A stretch of DNA of 64,000 bases. It comes from Prunella strophiata (taxonomy: Eukaryota > Chordata > Aves > Passeriformes > Prunellidae). Below the pieces are notes generated by a model. The model did no database searches and had not been told where the DNA came from. It worked only from the letters and a program-made list of their open reading frames with translations. The DNA is taken from assembly GCA_036583965.1 (NCBI GenBank), contig JAZBQD010000027.1:8595187-8659186 (forward strand). Direction: 5' to 3'. The position numbers and the translations under genes are program-made. Shown in pieces: positions 35,621 through 47,500 of the stretch. Positions within the stretch are counted from its first letter, which is position 1. Every line of letters begins with the position of its first letter.

Positions 35621-38600
35621 CTGGAAGGGTTTGCAGAAGCTGGTCTGAAAGGGGTGGAGAAAAGCAGGGGATTTTTCAGTAGTGCTAGGTACCTTTCTGC
35701 TGGTAAATCTGCAGAGACCTAAACTTTTGCTGAAACCTCACCCCTGAAGTTGTAGCATCTCCTCAGGGACAGACTGAAAGGGGCAAAGCTGCCCTGTTGG
35801 ATTTGCACCTTTTTTGACATGAGATTTTGAGTTAAGTCTCCCACTTTGGGAGTAGGAGCAAGCAGAGAAGACCATAAACACTCACTTGAGGGTTGCCTCA
35901 GCTCCCACTAGGAACAATTTGTCCTTAATAAGAAGAGCTGGCTCATGAGGGAGTTCTGAGGTATGGTGGAAAATTCTGTGTCTTACAACAGTGGGGACAT
36001 CTGTGTGCTGCTGCCCAGGCTGAGCAGGGGAGAAGGGGAGAGTTAAATGGAAAAAGCACTCAGTTCAGACTGGAGCTGCCAGCTGTCGTTACGGGTTGGC
36101 AGTTTCTGGCTGCCAGCATTTAGGAAAGTTGCAGCTTAGAGGATTACTTTCCTCTGTGTGAGGTTCAGGACCAGTTTGGTCCCTGTTGTGGCACAGCTGT
36201 CCCTGAAGCCTATGATCTGTGACAGCTCTGCTGGCCTTCTGCTCCAGGGGGCAACAGTTGGCTCCTTGCACAAGCAGGTTATTTCTTCAAGCCGTGGTGC
36301 AGCAGGACTTGGAGACCCAGGGCTGTGCCCTTGCCACAGTCCAAACATCCCAGGGTTAATGGCTGCTAAGGAAAACTGCAAGACAATGTGAAGAGGATTT
36401 GCCTGACCAGGTAACAAAGGAGACAAAACCTTAGATAATGTAAAAATATTAATACAGTGGTTTCATATAGCAGCAGTGTGCACACTCTTGTGATCTGCAG
36501 ACCTTTATAAGCCTTCCAGGGGAAATAGAGGAGCATGGAAGAATTTAATCTTGCATCTCTCTGCTATTTTTCATGGATTGCTTAATTTAAGATGGTGGGT
36601 TTCAGCCTGTGTATTTGTAGAGTATTTCTGTTGGTAACAATAGGTGTCTTTATTGAGTCTTCTAATCTCCTCAGCTGAGCTATGCTCTATCCTCTTTGCT
36701 TTCTGCCTTTTAATGCCTTTTCCTTACCTTTCTGAATTGCAGATACTCTTTGGGATAAGGAAGGGGGTGCTTTTGCCAATCTCTATGTGTCTTGCTAAAT
36801 AAAGAAAACCTTTAAGCCTTCCTCTGCAGCAATCTGAACCTGTTTCTGACATGAACTTGATACATGAGCTGTATCAAAACCGACATAAAGCACTTTTTTT
36901 CTTTTTTCCCAGCTACAGGAAATCTCTGTGTAGTACCTCTGCTCTTTTCTCCTGTGTGAGTCAGATCAGCTGTGCCTGCCTTGCTTCAGCACAGTGCTTA
37001 GCAGCAGCTGCATGAGAAAACCTCCTCAGTCACTGGATGTTAAACCAGCAGTGACGAGTTGTGCATCAATGGAGGCAAGTGAGGTGGTTGAAGAGGGGAG
37101 AGAAAATGCTGAGAGAAGCTCAGTCAATTCTGCTTCACTCAAAATACTTCATCTTTAGATAAATACCTGTTCTGCAGGGCAGCAATGCTTGTGGGGTCCT
37201 GCTATTTCATGATTGTGCTGTATAGAAATTATTGCAAAAGCACTCCCTGCCTACAAGTTCCTCATCTCCCCTTGTTGAGTCTGCCACCTTTAATGCCAGG
37301 GGTTGTGGAGATGGGAATTTTTCTTCAGGATAACACTGTAGAAACTAAACTGGGCAGGATGAAAGCAACATGAGCCTTGCATGTGAAGTGGGAGATGCAC
37401 AGTATGTTTCACTGTGGGCAGCAGTGCCAGGCATTTTCGTCATCCTGGCTTATAACTGCGTTCAGACAGCAAAGCAGAAATTTTCTCTTTCCCCTCAAAT
37501 GTTTGGCAGAAAGCTTGCTTTTGTCTAAAATGCTTCTTAAGCACTGTGTGAACCCTTCAGTCCTAAACCAAATACCAGTTTGAGTTGTGCTTTTTCTATC
37601 CGAGGGTTTGGTTTAGTTTCTTGTAATAACTGCTGCAGCAAGACAACTCTTGGAAAATACAAGGCACCATCCCAAAAGATATTATCTGCTTTACTCTGGA
37701 GGGCTTTTTAGCACAATGCTGTTTCTGTGTGGTAAGAAATGGCACAGATTGCTGTGTGACTACCAAAGTGTGATGGGCTGGGTATGGTACGTGAAAATGG
37801 TATCTTGGATAACTTCTGTTCTCAGGATGCACTTTTATTTAGTGCAAAGAGGTATAAAAAGAGATTTGGGGATAGAATTAGGATAAAGTTTTAGGATTAA
37901 AGCTTAATCTATGGTGGATGTCTTCAGGACTATCAGGACCTATCAGGAAGATGTAATATCTGGTGGCCCTCTCTCCTGACTGAGCAGAGGGCAACTCTTT
38001 AGGTTTCTGTTCAGGGCATTACTAGTGTTGTCTTCTTAAACCAGAACCAGCTGAAGTTCCCAGCTATGGTCACCAAATATGCTGACATTTGTAGTATGTT
38101 TAACTCAAATACCTCTGTTCTGTCTGAATTACCCCTCCAGCTTCATTTGGATGTGATGGAAATCATCAGGGAGAGGGAGGACAGGCACAGTTAAAGCTGC
38201 TGCTCCACCTCATGTTCTGCACACACAAATTTTTATGAGTGAGATACTTTCTGGGAGCTGCAGTGGTTTCCTTACTTCCATTTTCCCTTCCAGGCCATGC
38301 ATGCTGGATGCACAGGAGCTCCCAAGGCAGAGCAGAATCTCCATACCCCAAGAGGGGAGGTGGTAGCTGGGCTGTGGAAGAAGCCCTTTGGGCAGAGAAG
38401 ACAACAGTAGCATGAAACATCCTGGGTGCATTTTTCAAATGAAAGGATAATCAGGAACCTCTTTTTTTTTGCTGGGTAATCAAAATGTCTGTGGAAAAGA
38501 AGCAGGGATGATTTCACCATGTTCTTTCTAATTTAAAATTTTCTGTGGAAAGAAAGTGCATTTGACCACTTCCTTGTGACAGCAAGCACAGGGGTTTAAG

Positions 38601-39239
38601 TGGTGCTCCTGAAGCAAGCATTGCTTTTGGCTTGCTATGTGTGACTCCTTGTGAAGCTTCCCTGGGCTCTTGGATGCTGCTCTTGCCAGCAAGAGCAGAT
38701 TGCTTCCAGCAATAAACATCCCACAAAATTATGTATGTTCTTTAAGAAAAGTACCAAGATTTTCTGCTAATTGCAAAAATACATAATGGATGCTTTCAGC
38801 ATCTGTTATTTATTCTCTAACCAGCTTTCATCCAAAAGTAACCTTTAAACAAACATTAAGATTGAGAAGTGTAACTGTTTCAATGTGTCACACATTTCTA
38901 CTCCCTCCAGTTTAATGGTGTTTGAAACGTGTGCTTAGAGTTGACTTCTAGTAAGAGGCAGAAGTTGTTTATAAGTCTAGCTCAGAGACGTCCACAACAT
39001 GGAGAAGGTGGTGCTTGGTGCCAGAGATGATGGATGTCTCTGTGCTCTTTTTTGGGAGCCAAAGCCCAGCAGAGGATTTTTCTCACACGACAGTTGCTTC
39101 GATGCACCACAAGGAGGGGTGCAAGGCTCGTGGAGAGCAGGATGCAGCTCGGAAGTGGCATTCGTGGGTGCTCAGTACTGCCCGTATATTGAAATACCTG
39201 ATTTTTAGCATAAAAGCCTGACCACTTTTGACCGTGTAA

Positions 39240-39242
<3 letters not shown>

Positions 39243-39273
<31 letters not shown>
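39243..39273 (+). repeat. 31-base poly(A) tract
   Basis: A pure A run of 31. It follows about 240 bases of unusually CpG-containing sequence and could be a retroposed tail or a simple repeat. Confidence 0.95.
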
Positions 39274-39276
<3 letters not shown>

Positions 39277-42200
39277 TTATAAAGAAATAGATTTTTGATT
39301 AGTTTTTTGTTGCACTGAGATGGATATGCTACGCTGGTAACTTGACAACTCCAAGTCATTGCCATGCCTCTTTTTTTATTTTAATTTTTTTATTGGTAAT
39401 TTATTTAACTGTATCTAATGAGGACAAATAAATGGGGACAACTTAATTATTTTGGCTGTTCTGTGCAACTACACTCGTGACAGCCTGGACCAAAAGGTAA
39501 CTTTCTGAGATAATCTTGAGTGAGAGTTTACCACTAGTGAAGGAGTTTGATACCTGGTACCCTGGCAGAGAAGTATTCCTGGTGTCTCTCCATCCCAGAG
39601 TGCCTCAGAAGTGAGCTCTATCCTGGGTTGGCAGAGGGGACACTAAAAGTGAAGCTGCTGGGAGGAGCTGAGTGGTGAGTACCTGATTCCCTTCCACAGG
39701 AAAATTTTAGAGCGAAAAGATGGTAGCAACACAATCAAAACCTTAATTGCTGTGTCTGTTGATAGATGTTTTTTTGTCAAAATCTTCTAGTTGCCCTTCT
39801 ATCCTATTATTCCTCCCAAATGACTCTGATGGAAAAGCATGGGCTAGTTTACTCTTCAGGCATTGCTGTGCAGATGCCACCTGAGGGTCCTTCAGCAATA
39901 ACAAACCCATGCTTTCCCAAAAGGACCTCAGGGCTAGGGGAATGGGAAGAGAACAGAATGGGGTTGGCATCTTGGCTGGTGCAGGGCAGAAATGAGAAGT
40001 GTGGAGGTGCCAGCAGGGTTAGACTTTGTTTTGACAACACTTTGTGCTGGGCATGGCCAGTAATTCTGACCAGGGGGCATGAGCAGGACTGGTACCAGCA
40101 GTCACCCCCTGGGTAGGCTCAGCATCTCTGCTGTTCCAGTGGACATCTGGGTCTAAAACAGCAGAGCAGCACTGCTGGGGGCTCAGCACTGAGGAATTTG
40201 TAGCCCCTTTGCAGCAGATCTATTCCTCTCTGCTTAGATGTGTTCCCACTCTCTGAGCAGCCTGTATTGCAGACCAGGAGATCAGTGTACAAAGGGACTC
40301 CCAAATTTGGCAGAAGTACATCATGCATGTCTGGCAAAAGGAGAAATAGCCTTTGCAAAAAGCAACTGCTCAAATTTTACCAAACTGGCTCCTAGCTCAC
40401 CACAGATAACTAGGACAAGGTCCCTTAAGAAGGGCAGGCTTACTGGGGTTGAGGAGAATTCACTGCATCTCTTCAATTTGCCTCCTAAGTTAGTCCAGGT
40501 GTTTAAGTCAGGATGTTAATTCTGCTGTTTCTCCAAAGGACTGAGAGCATAGAGCCTTTTTCTCTGGGAGTCACCATAGCAATTTTTAGAGCACCTGCTG
40601 GTGCTGGTAGAGAAGTGCCTCAAGAACAATTTATCATAGTTGTGGGCAGAGTCTGAGAACCAAAACTAGCTTGGATGTCCAGTTGTTCCTTGAAGGATGT
40701 GATATCTGTCAGCAGTCATGTCCAGCCTGCTAAAGTCCCATCTGCACTGCAGAATAAAATAATAGATCATTCTGTTTCATGTGGGAGATAATTCAGATTA
40801 CTGAAGGTAATTTTACCCTCTTAAAGAGTTGCAGCTGGTCTGATTGCTAAGATTTAGAACAGGTGTGCCCTTAATAGGACACAGGTACCTTCCAATGAAT
40901 TTGAGTAATATAAGAGGAGGGACCAGGAATATAGGAAGAGACAGTTAGCAGTGCTGCAGTGAAGAAGGAGGCTGTAGTCAGCACTGCTAAGAACAGAACT
41001 TATAAAAAGGTATGGACTTTTTACAGCAAAGTAACATTTCAGAGCTTGCTGTTATAACTAGTAACTTTATCTGTGTCGCTAATGACAGTTTCAGATGACA
41101 TGTGTTTTTAAAAGTTAAAGCACCAGTTAATGAAAAGGATAAGACACAAGTGACATTAGCATTAATAATAATAATTAAAAAGTCTTAGCCTTAATTACGA
41201 AAATTAGGGGAAAATGGTGCATCCATTAATGAACACTGTGATAGAGACTGCTCTGGAGAAGGGAGATTTTGGGTCTCTTTGGGAGAGCAGGTAGGTTTCT
41301 ACTGTCTGAGCAGGCACAGGGTCACCACAGCAGTTAATGAACGGTTGGAGGAGGCATATGAAGACCCTTTAATTAGCTTGGTTGTTATTCTTCCATTATG
41401 AGCAATTCATTAACTGCTGCCTTATCTACGCTGCTGTTCCCTAAACCGCACAGTCCTTTAACAATAGGGGGGAAAGGGGAAGATGAGAGCCCCCACAAAC
41501 AGCAGAGGAGATGCTGACAGAAGATGGGTAAGGTCTTTGGCAAACACCCACATGTGAGAGTCCTTAGCACAAACGCTGACGTGCTGCTAATTGCTCTAAT
41601 TGGTTCCAGCAGCGAACCCAGCCCAGACGGGTGAGGACAGGCATTTACCAACTGGGCTCCTGCTGGTCCCCAGGAGTCAGCGTGGAATTGCTGACAGGAT
41701 ATCGCACTACAGCGAAGGAAGGGCTGGTCCTGCAGCCCCAGCGCTGGGAGCCGGGGAAGGAGCAGAGGTGAGAGCTCTCGGTTTGTTACTGAATCCCTTT
41801 GCTCGGGGGCAAAGCTGCTGGATCCTTTGGGCTGTGTGAGGGGGAAGGTGCCGGGGTGGTTGTGACCAGTGCCAAGGACTTTTGGCTGAAGGGCTCCCTT
41901 TCATAGGGCATTCATTATTGGAGGCAGAGTGCTCACTGGATCACTGGAGTTCAAGACCTTGGGATCCCTTAGGCAAAGGTCCTTATCAAACTCAGGTATT
42001 TCCCATGCTCCCGGTCCCTTTTCCCCACCAGTAAATGCCCCAAAGCTCCCAAGTTACTGAGGAGTTACTTAAGGGGAGGGACTTTGGTGCCCCAAAACCT
42101 TCATGACTGGAAAGCCTGCCAGGCACACTCAGGGAGCATGAAATCTGGTTAGAAATCATCTGAAGCTTGGTTCTGGTTGTTTTTTTGTCCTTTTTTTTTT

Positions 42201-43988
42201 TTGGTTTGTTTCTTTCCAGTAACCACAAGGCGTAGGAAAGATGGTTTGCTTTTTTTTCTCTAAGTGGACTCAGATTTCTGTATCAATCTCTTCAAGCTTT
42301 ATTTGATGGGGAAAAAAAAATCCTATCTGACTCCACTATTGAAAGCCTTAAGGAAGCATGGCTAGCTCTATTCATTAGGAAAACTTCCCTTGCTGTCTCT
42401 GTAGTGCAGACTTTAAGTGGAGAAAATGAGTAAAGGATAACAAGTGAAAGAAATGCTGAAGGTTAAAGGAGTTATCACACACTTGTAGCACATCAGTGAA
42501 CCTTGCTTGCTGGAGGAGCTGCCCTGGTTTAGCAGACCTGTGGCAAGATCTGCCTGCTCTACCCTGCCCAGAGATCAGCAGCCTGTGTGATGCTGAGAGG
42601 TTGGTCTTTTTTGGCTGGTTTTAAGTCAGAGCCAGCTCTAAGTAATGGGCTAAGTGAGCTGCACTGAGTAAACCCTGATCCCTCCTCTGCAGGTGACAGA
42701 GGTGAGACAGAATGACCATGACCCACCAGCCCTGTTCTCTGTTTCATGTGCTGCTGATGCCATGTTCCCTTTTCTGCTGCAAAATGGTGTTTTTAACACC
42801 TGAGAGGAGTAAGACAAATGGGAGCTGTTTGTGCCAGTGCTGAGATGCTGCTGTGGACCTGCTGGCTGTGCCTGGCTGCAGTGACAGACCCTCTGCTCCC
42901 CAGCAAATTCCTTGGCCCTTTGTGCTTTTGTCTTGTGATGGGAGCAGAGGGGGTGGGTTCTTTGTGTGCCTAAAGTTGGGTGTCCATTAGAACATGGCTG
43001 TGTCTAGTGGGTCAGTGGAAGGGAGGAATTCTGCTGGCAGTCAGCCTGATCTGCCTTGTGCAGGGTGGGGACAGGGCACCAGTGGAGTGCTGGGCTGTGT
43101 GTTGTAGGTGTGAAACCCTGTCTGGGGGATGGGCTCACCAGGTGGGCATCCATGGGGACATGGGACCCCTGCCTGGGCTCTGCTCTCCCCATCCCCACAC
43201 ACAGACACTGGTCCCCAAAACCTGCTTCTTTAGGGGTGACATTTCTAGCTTCCCACAGGGTCCTGGGGGTGAAGTCACCACCAGCAGAGTTCCAAAGGTA
43301 AATAAATACCTTTCTGCAGGTAAATAAAGCCCCGAGCTCTCCTATTATTTTAAAGAAGCTGCCTCCCACGTGTGACCTTGGGTGTGTGTTGATGGGAGCC
43401 TGCTGCAAGGGTTTAGTCTGAAACCAAATCCCTTCTCCCTCTGCCTTTCTCCCCAAAATGGGAGCTGTCATCATCCTGCTCAATCTTTTAAGTCAGCCTG
43501 AATGCTGATTGTCTCCCTTTACTAAAAGGAAAGAGTCTGGGATCCTGCATGAGGACTGTGGCTCTGTTTTAAGGTGTACTGTCACTTGTTCTGTGGTATT
43601 TGCCTGGTCTCCTCTGCCTTGTGACTCCAGTGAAGGTGCATTCCTGGTGAAAGGTTTGTTTTAGTGAAAGTGGGGCTGATGGGAAGGCTTGCAGACCTGT
43701 TGTTGGGGTCACTGTGGTCTCTTAGAGTGGGCAGCTGTTGGTAGGGAGGGGAGGACTGAGACACCCAGGGTGGCTGCAGGTCCCCCCTGCTCTGTGGGTG
43801 AGAGGAATGCTGGGGGTCACCCCTCTCCTCATGGGTGAGAGCACAGCTCTGGGCTGGGTGAGGATGAGGCAGGCAAAGTTGGGCTCTTGCTGCTCCCTGA
43901 TAGAAAACACAACCATGAAACTGCTTGAAACACCTCATCATGAGTAACAAATGCACCAGCAGCTGCCAGGAAGCTTTTGGGGGTGGAC

Positions 43989-44569
43989 TGTTGTGAGTCC
44001 TCTGTCCCTCTGAGTGCCACTCAGGGACCCCGGCAGCCCTGGCACAGTAGACAGCAGTGGGGCACTCAGCAGTGCCCAGGGCACGGGTGGCAGCCAGGCT
44101 GTTTGCCCAGCAGCAGAGGAGACTCAGGGGACAATGCTGGAGGAAAGGGGCTGACTCTCAGCAAGGGTTAATCCAAGGTTTTATTCAGGAGCTCCTGCAC
44201 CTCAGGGGCCTCATGCTCAGAGCCCTGGGAGAGGTGCCAAGGTTACATTGAAGGGAGGTGGACACCAAAAAGTAGATAACATTCACTGAGCAATAAAGGA
44301 ATCCCAAGGGATGTCCACTAAAATATGGACATTTGGGATGGCATACAGGATAACACCTGAGGGGTTGAACCTTGGCCTCTGACTGATCACACAATGACTT
44401 GGACAGAACTTTCCAGAATTGGGATGGGATGCTGAGTGATTGACAGAGAGCCAGGGCAGGGAGCTGGGAATGGTTTAGAGGTGGAGGATACAATCTGGGA
44501 TAAACCATTTGGGAAAATAAGGGGATACAAAAACAAAGCTATAACAAATCTAGAAACACATTACAACAC
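43989..44569 (-). mobile_element. solo LTR of an avian endogenous retrovirus (ERVL-like)
   Basis: About 580 bp bounded by TGTTGT on the left and ACAACA on the right, perfect short terminal inverted repeats. It is flanked by the 5-bp direct repeat TGGAC (43,984-43,988 and 44,570-44,574). On the minus strand it has a poly(A) signal AATAAAACC about two thirds along, followed by a U5-like region containing GAGAGTCAGCCCC, as seen in songbird LTRs. A 5-bp target duplication suggests ERVL. There is no second LTR or internal region beside it, so it arose by LTR-LTR recombination. Confidence 0.8.
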
Positions 44570-47500
44570 TGGACCAGCATTGGGATGTTCTCTGCTGAGG
44601 CCTGGCATGAGAGCATTGGGCTGATTCAGTGGGGAGATGATATACCCCAGGTGAAACATAATCCCTCAGAAAGGGATGGAATAAGCTCTCACAGCAGGTA
44701 CCTTTCCCTGCTGAGTGTGGTCTTTTCCCTTTTTGGCCCCAGACCACTGCCTACTTGACAGGGCCATCTTTAACTGTGTCAATCAAAGGGCAGTGGAGAA
44801 GGGAAGGCAAACAGGAAGAGCACAGTGGAAGGGCAAGTTTGAGTGACCTGGTGATGGGGTGGGGACACAAATCACTGGAGCGTGGGTGAAATGAATGGCT
44901 CCAGCAGTGAATTCTCAGTCTTTCAGTGAACACAAGGAGGGGAAAACTGTCTGGCTCCAGGACAATACCTGGTGACTTGTGTAGAGGAAGAGCTCTGGCA
45001 CCGACCAATGCGTGAGGCTGATGAGAAGTGATCTGGGCAGGTCATTCAGAAAATCTGGTTTGCTGGCCTGGGAAGGACATAATCACCTTGGACTGATGTT
45101 ATCTGGGAAGCTGTGTTGAGGAGGAGGCAGTGAAGTGGGCAGGCAAGGAGGAGCCTCTGGCTCAAAGTCAAGCCTTGAGATCCCAGGGAAGGGTGATGCT
45201 GGTGGGAGAGGGGATTTGAGTCACCTAAGGCTGGGGAGGGATGCAAGGCATTGGAGGAGCTGGCTGGGCTGAGGCTGCTTTAAGGTGGCTCAACTTTATC
45301 TGTGTCCTTTCTGATGCTGGGTGCAATAGTTTTCAGTTATGTTTCTAAGCATGTTGTTTTAATGTGGTTGGCAACTTGATCCTCCCTCCCCCAAAAAGAA
45401 ATTTCATAAATATCTGTAATTTTAAAGAAAATTTTTAGTTTTTATCTGCATGCCCACCTTTGAAACTAGAGGTTAAGGTCCCACAGATCCTGGCTGGGAA
45501 AGGGTGAGGCTCTGGACATCATTGTGTCCCATCACAGGTCCCAAATCTTGCAAGACCCCAAAATGTGGCTCTCAGTAGGAGCTAAGAATCCAGCTCCTGA
45601 TTAGTGGAGCTGAAGTCACTTTCCTCAAAGGTTCTAGGGCACAAAAAGTAAAAGACTCCAAATATCCCAGCCAACATTAAAGCATCAAAGCATCTTGTCT
45701 CCTCCTTAGCCTGCATTAACAGGCAACACACTCATGGCTCTTCTTAGCACAAAACCTTGTTCATATTGGCTGGTTTAATACTGAAATTGGTGTCTTTCTA
45801 AGTTACTCACAGAAATGTCTTGTTTATTATTTTCATTGACATTCTTATTTTCAGATGGCAACATCATGAATAGGAGGGGCCTGCTGAATAAACAGTTATT
45901 GCCTTTCTTTGTGAAGAGATTATGTTTTGTTGTGCTTGCTAAAATGACTTCTGCTGCCATGGGTTGCCCTTTAAAAGCTAAAGAATAATAAATGAGCAAG
46001 AACAAGCATCTCAGATACAGTCCCATTTGGAAGGAAAAATCAGGTTTGGTATTGTGCGCGTTGTTCAATTTATTTTATGTTAATTTGATTTTTTTCTTTT
46101 TTATTTTGGTGTAGCCTGATTAGTTCCACATGTTTCTCCCCTAAGGATTGGACAGTAAAACTGCTTGTCTGAGTCATCAACAAGATAAATAATTGGCAAA
46201 TTCAAGGTCTCATCTCCTAAATCATCCCACAGTTGCTTGTGGCCCTCACAGAGCTCGGTCGCTTGCGCGCTCGAGTCAGCGGTTCAGTCCCCAGCCTGGG
46301 CTTTCACTGGTCCCAGGAGACCAACAAACCTCTGGTTACAGAGCTTCACATCAGCTTGTCTTGGCACATCTGCTGGAAGAATGCAGGGAGCTGCTGGGAT
46401 CCTGTGCTCAGGGCTGGTATTTACAGCCAGGGTGGGGGAGCCTTCCCAAACTGGGCACCCTGGAGTGCACACCTGGCAGCTGTGCCACCCCCTGCACGGG
46501 CTGGGGCCTTGTCCTGTGTGCAGGGGCTGGGGCAGCTCCTTCTCGCTGGGTTTGCTGACCCACAGCTCAGGAGATGCTGACCTGCCACCCAGGGATGCTG
46601 TGCTGACCTCTGTGATTTAACAGGCTGATCCTGAAATGGGCCATCTCAGCATCCTTGTCTTCTCCAGCTGCAGGTATGAGTCCCAGGTCCAGCTGGCCTA
46701 AACATAACCCCACTCATGGGTCCTGCAGAGTAGCCATGAGATAGAAAATGAGAACGTGAATACAGCCCCTGGGGTCCAGCTGTGTGTGAGCATTGAGAGG
46801 TTTGAGATGGACACAGAGCTGTTTATTCATAAGTGGTGGCTGTCTGGTTTCTGAGGGAGGCATGAATCCCTCTACTTAAGAGAGATGTTGGACTCCTGTT
46901 CCCCTGTCCCTGTGGGTTATTTCTGGCTTGGATTATTTTTTTAAGCAGGGCCACTTGTGTCTAGTGGAAATCATATCCAAAGTGTAACCCCACCATGGTT
47001 GGAGAAGTTGTACTGCTGTCCTGGGAATGTTAAAGGAGCTGGACTGGATGGTCCCTTGTCTGGATATGTTGTTTTTGTTGGTTTATTTTGGGGGAGGGAG
47101 TATGATTGCATTTTAAAATGAAAGTAAGTGCCAAAAGCAGAATGAGAGACAGCTCAGTGGTGATCTCTGAGCTTAAGGAAAAACAGTGTAAATCTGGAAC
47201 AGGCCCATAGTCTTCAGAGTGGGCTCCAGGCTTCTCAGCAGCAGAGTCACAGTTTCTGCTGAATTGGAAAAATAAAGCAGCCCAAATGCCTCTCAGTGAG
47301 AGGTCCTGGCCCCTTGGCTGGAGTCAGGAGTGTTTGGAGCAAATCTGATGCCTTGAAAGGGAAGCCACTGAGCCCCAAGGAGACCACTGGGGATGCTGGG
47401 CATGGGGGTGCAGAGCCCTCCCCTCCTTTGGATGGTGTCAAGGAGTTAAAGGAAGTGAAGCTAAGGAGAATGAGTGGATTGTGCTTTGCTGGAAAAAAAG

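Larger units (their letters stand above)
34956..43983. other. intergenic, no gene found
   Basis: Many short open frames on both strands, none with splice-consistent or recognisable protein. It contains the CR1 relic at 35.55 kb, the A31 tract at 39.24 kb and a homeodomain-motif-rich stretch at 41.1-41.6 kb. Confidence 0.7.

Noticed and set aside
43004..43483. 159-codon minus-strand open frame
   Set aside because: Competing open frames lie on the opposite strand and no protein similarity is recognised; looks like composition-driven noise.
46240..46300. tRNA-like sequence around GGTCGCTTGCGCGCTCGAG
   Set aside because: Neither the A box nor the B box is convincing and no cloverleaf can be drawn by eye.
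47000..47070. GTTAAAGGAGCTGGACTGGATGG resembling a CR1 terminus
   Set aside because: The similarity is short and lacks the adjoining CR1 3' sequence and terminal repeat; too weak to annotate.
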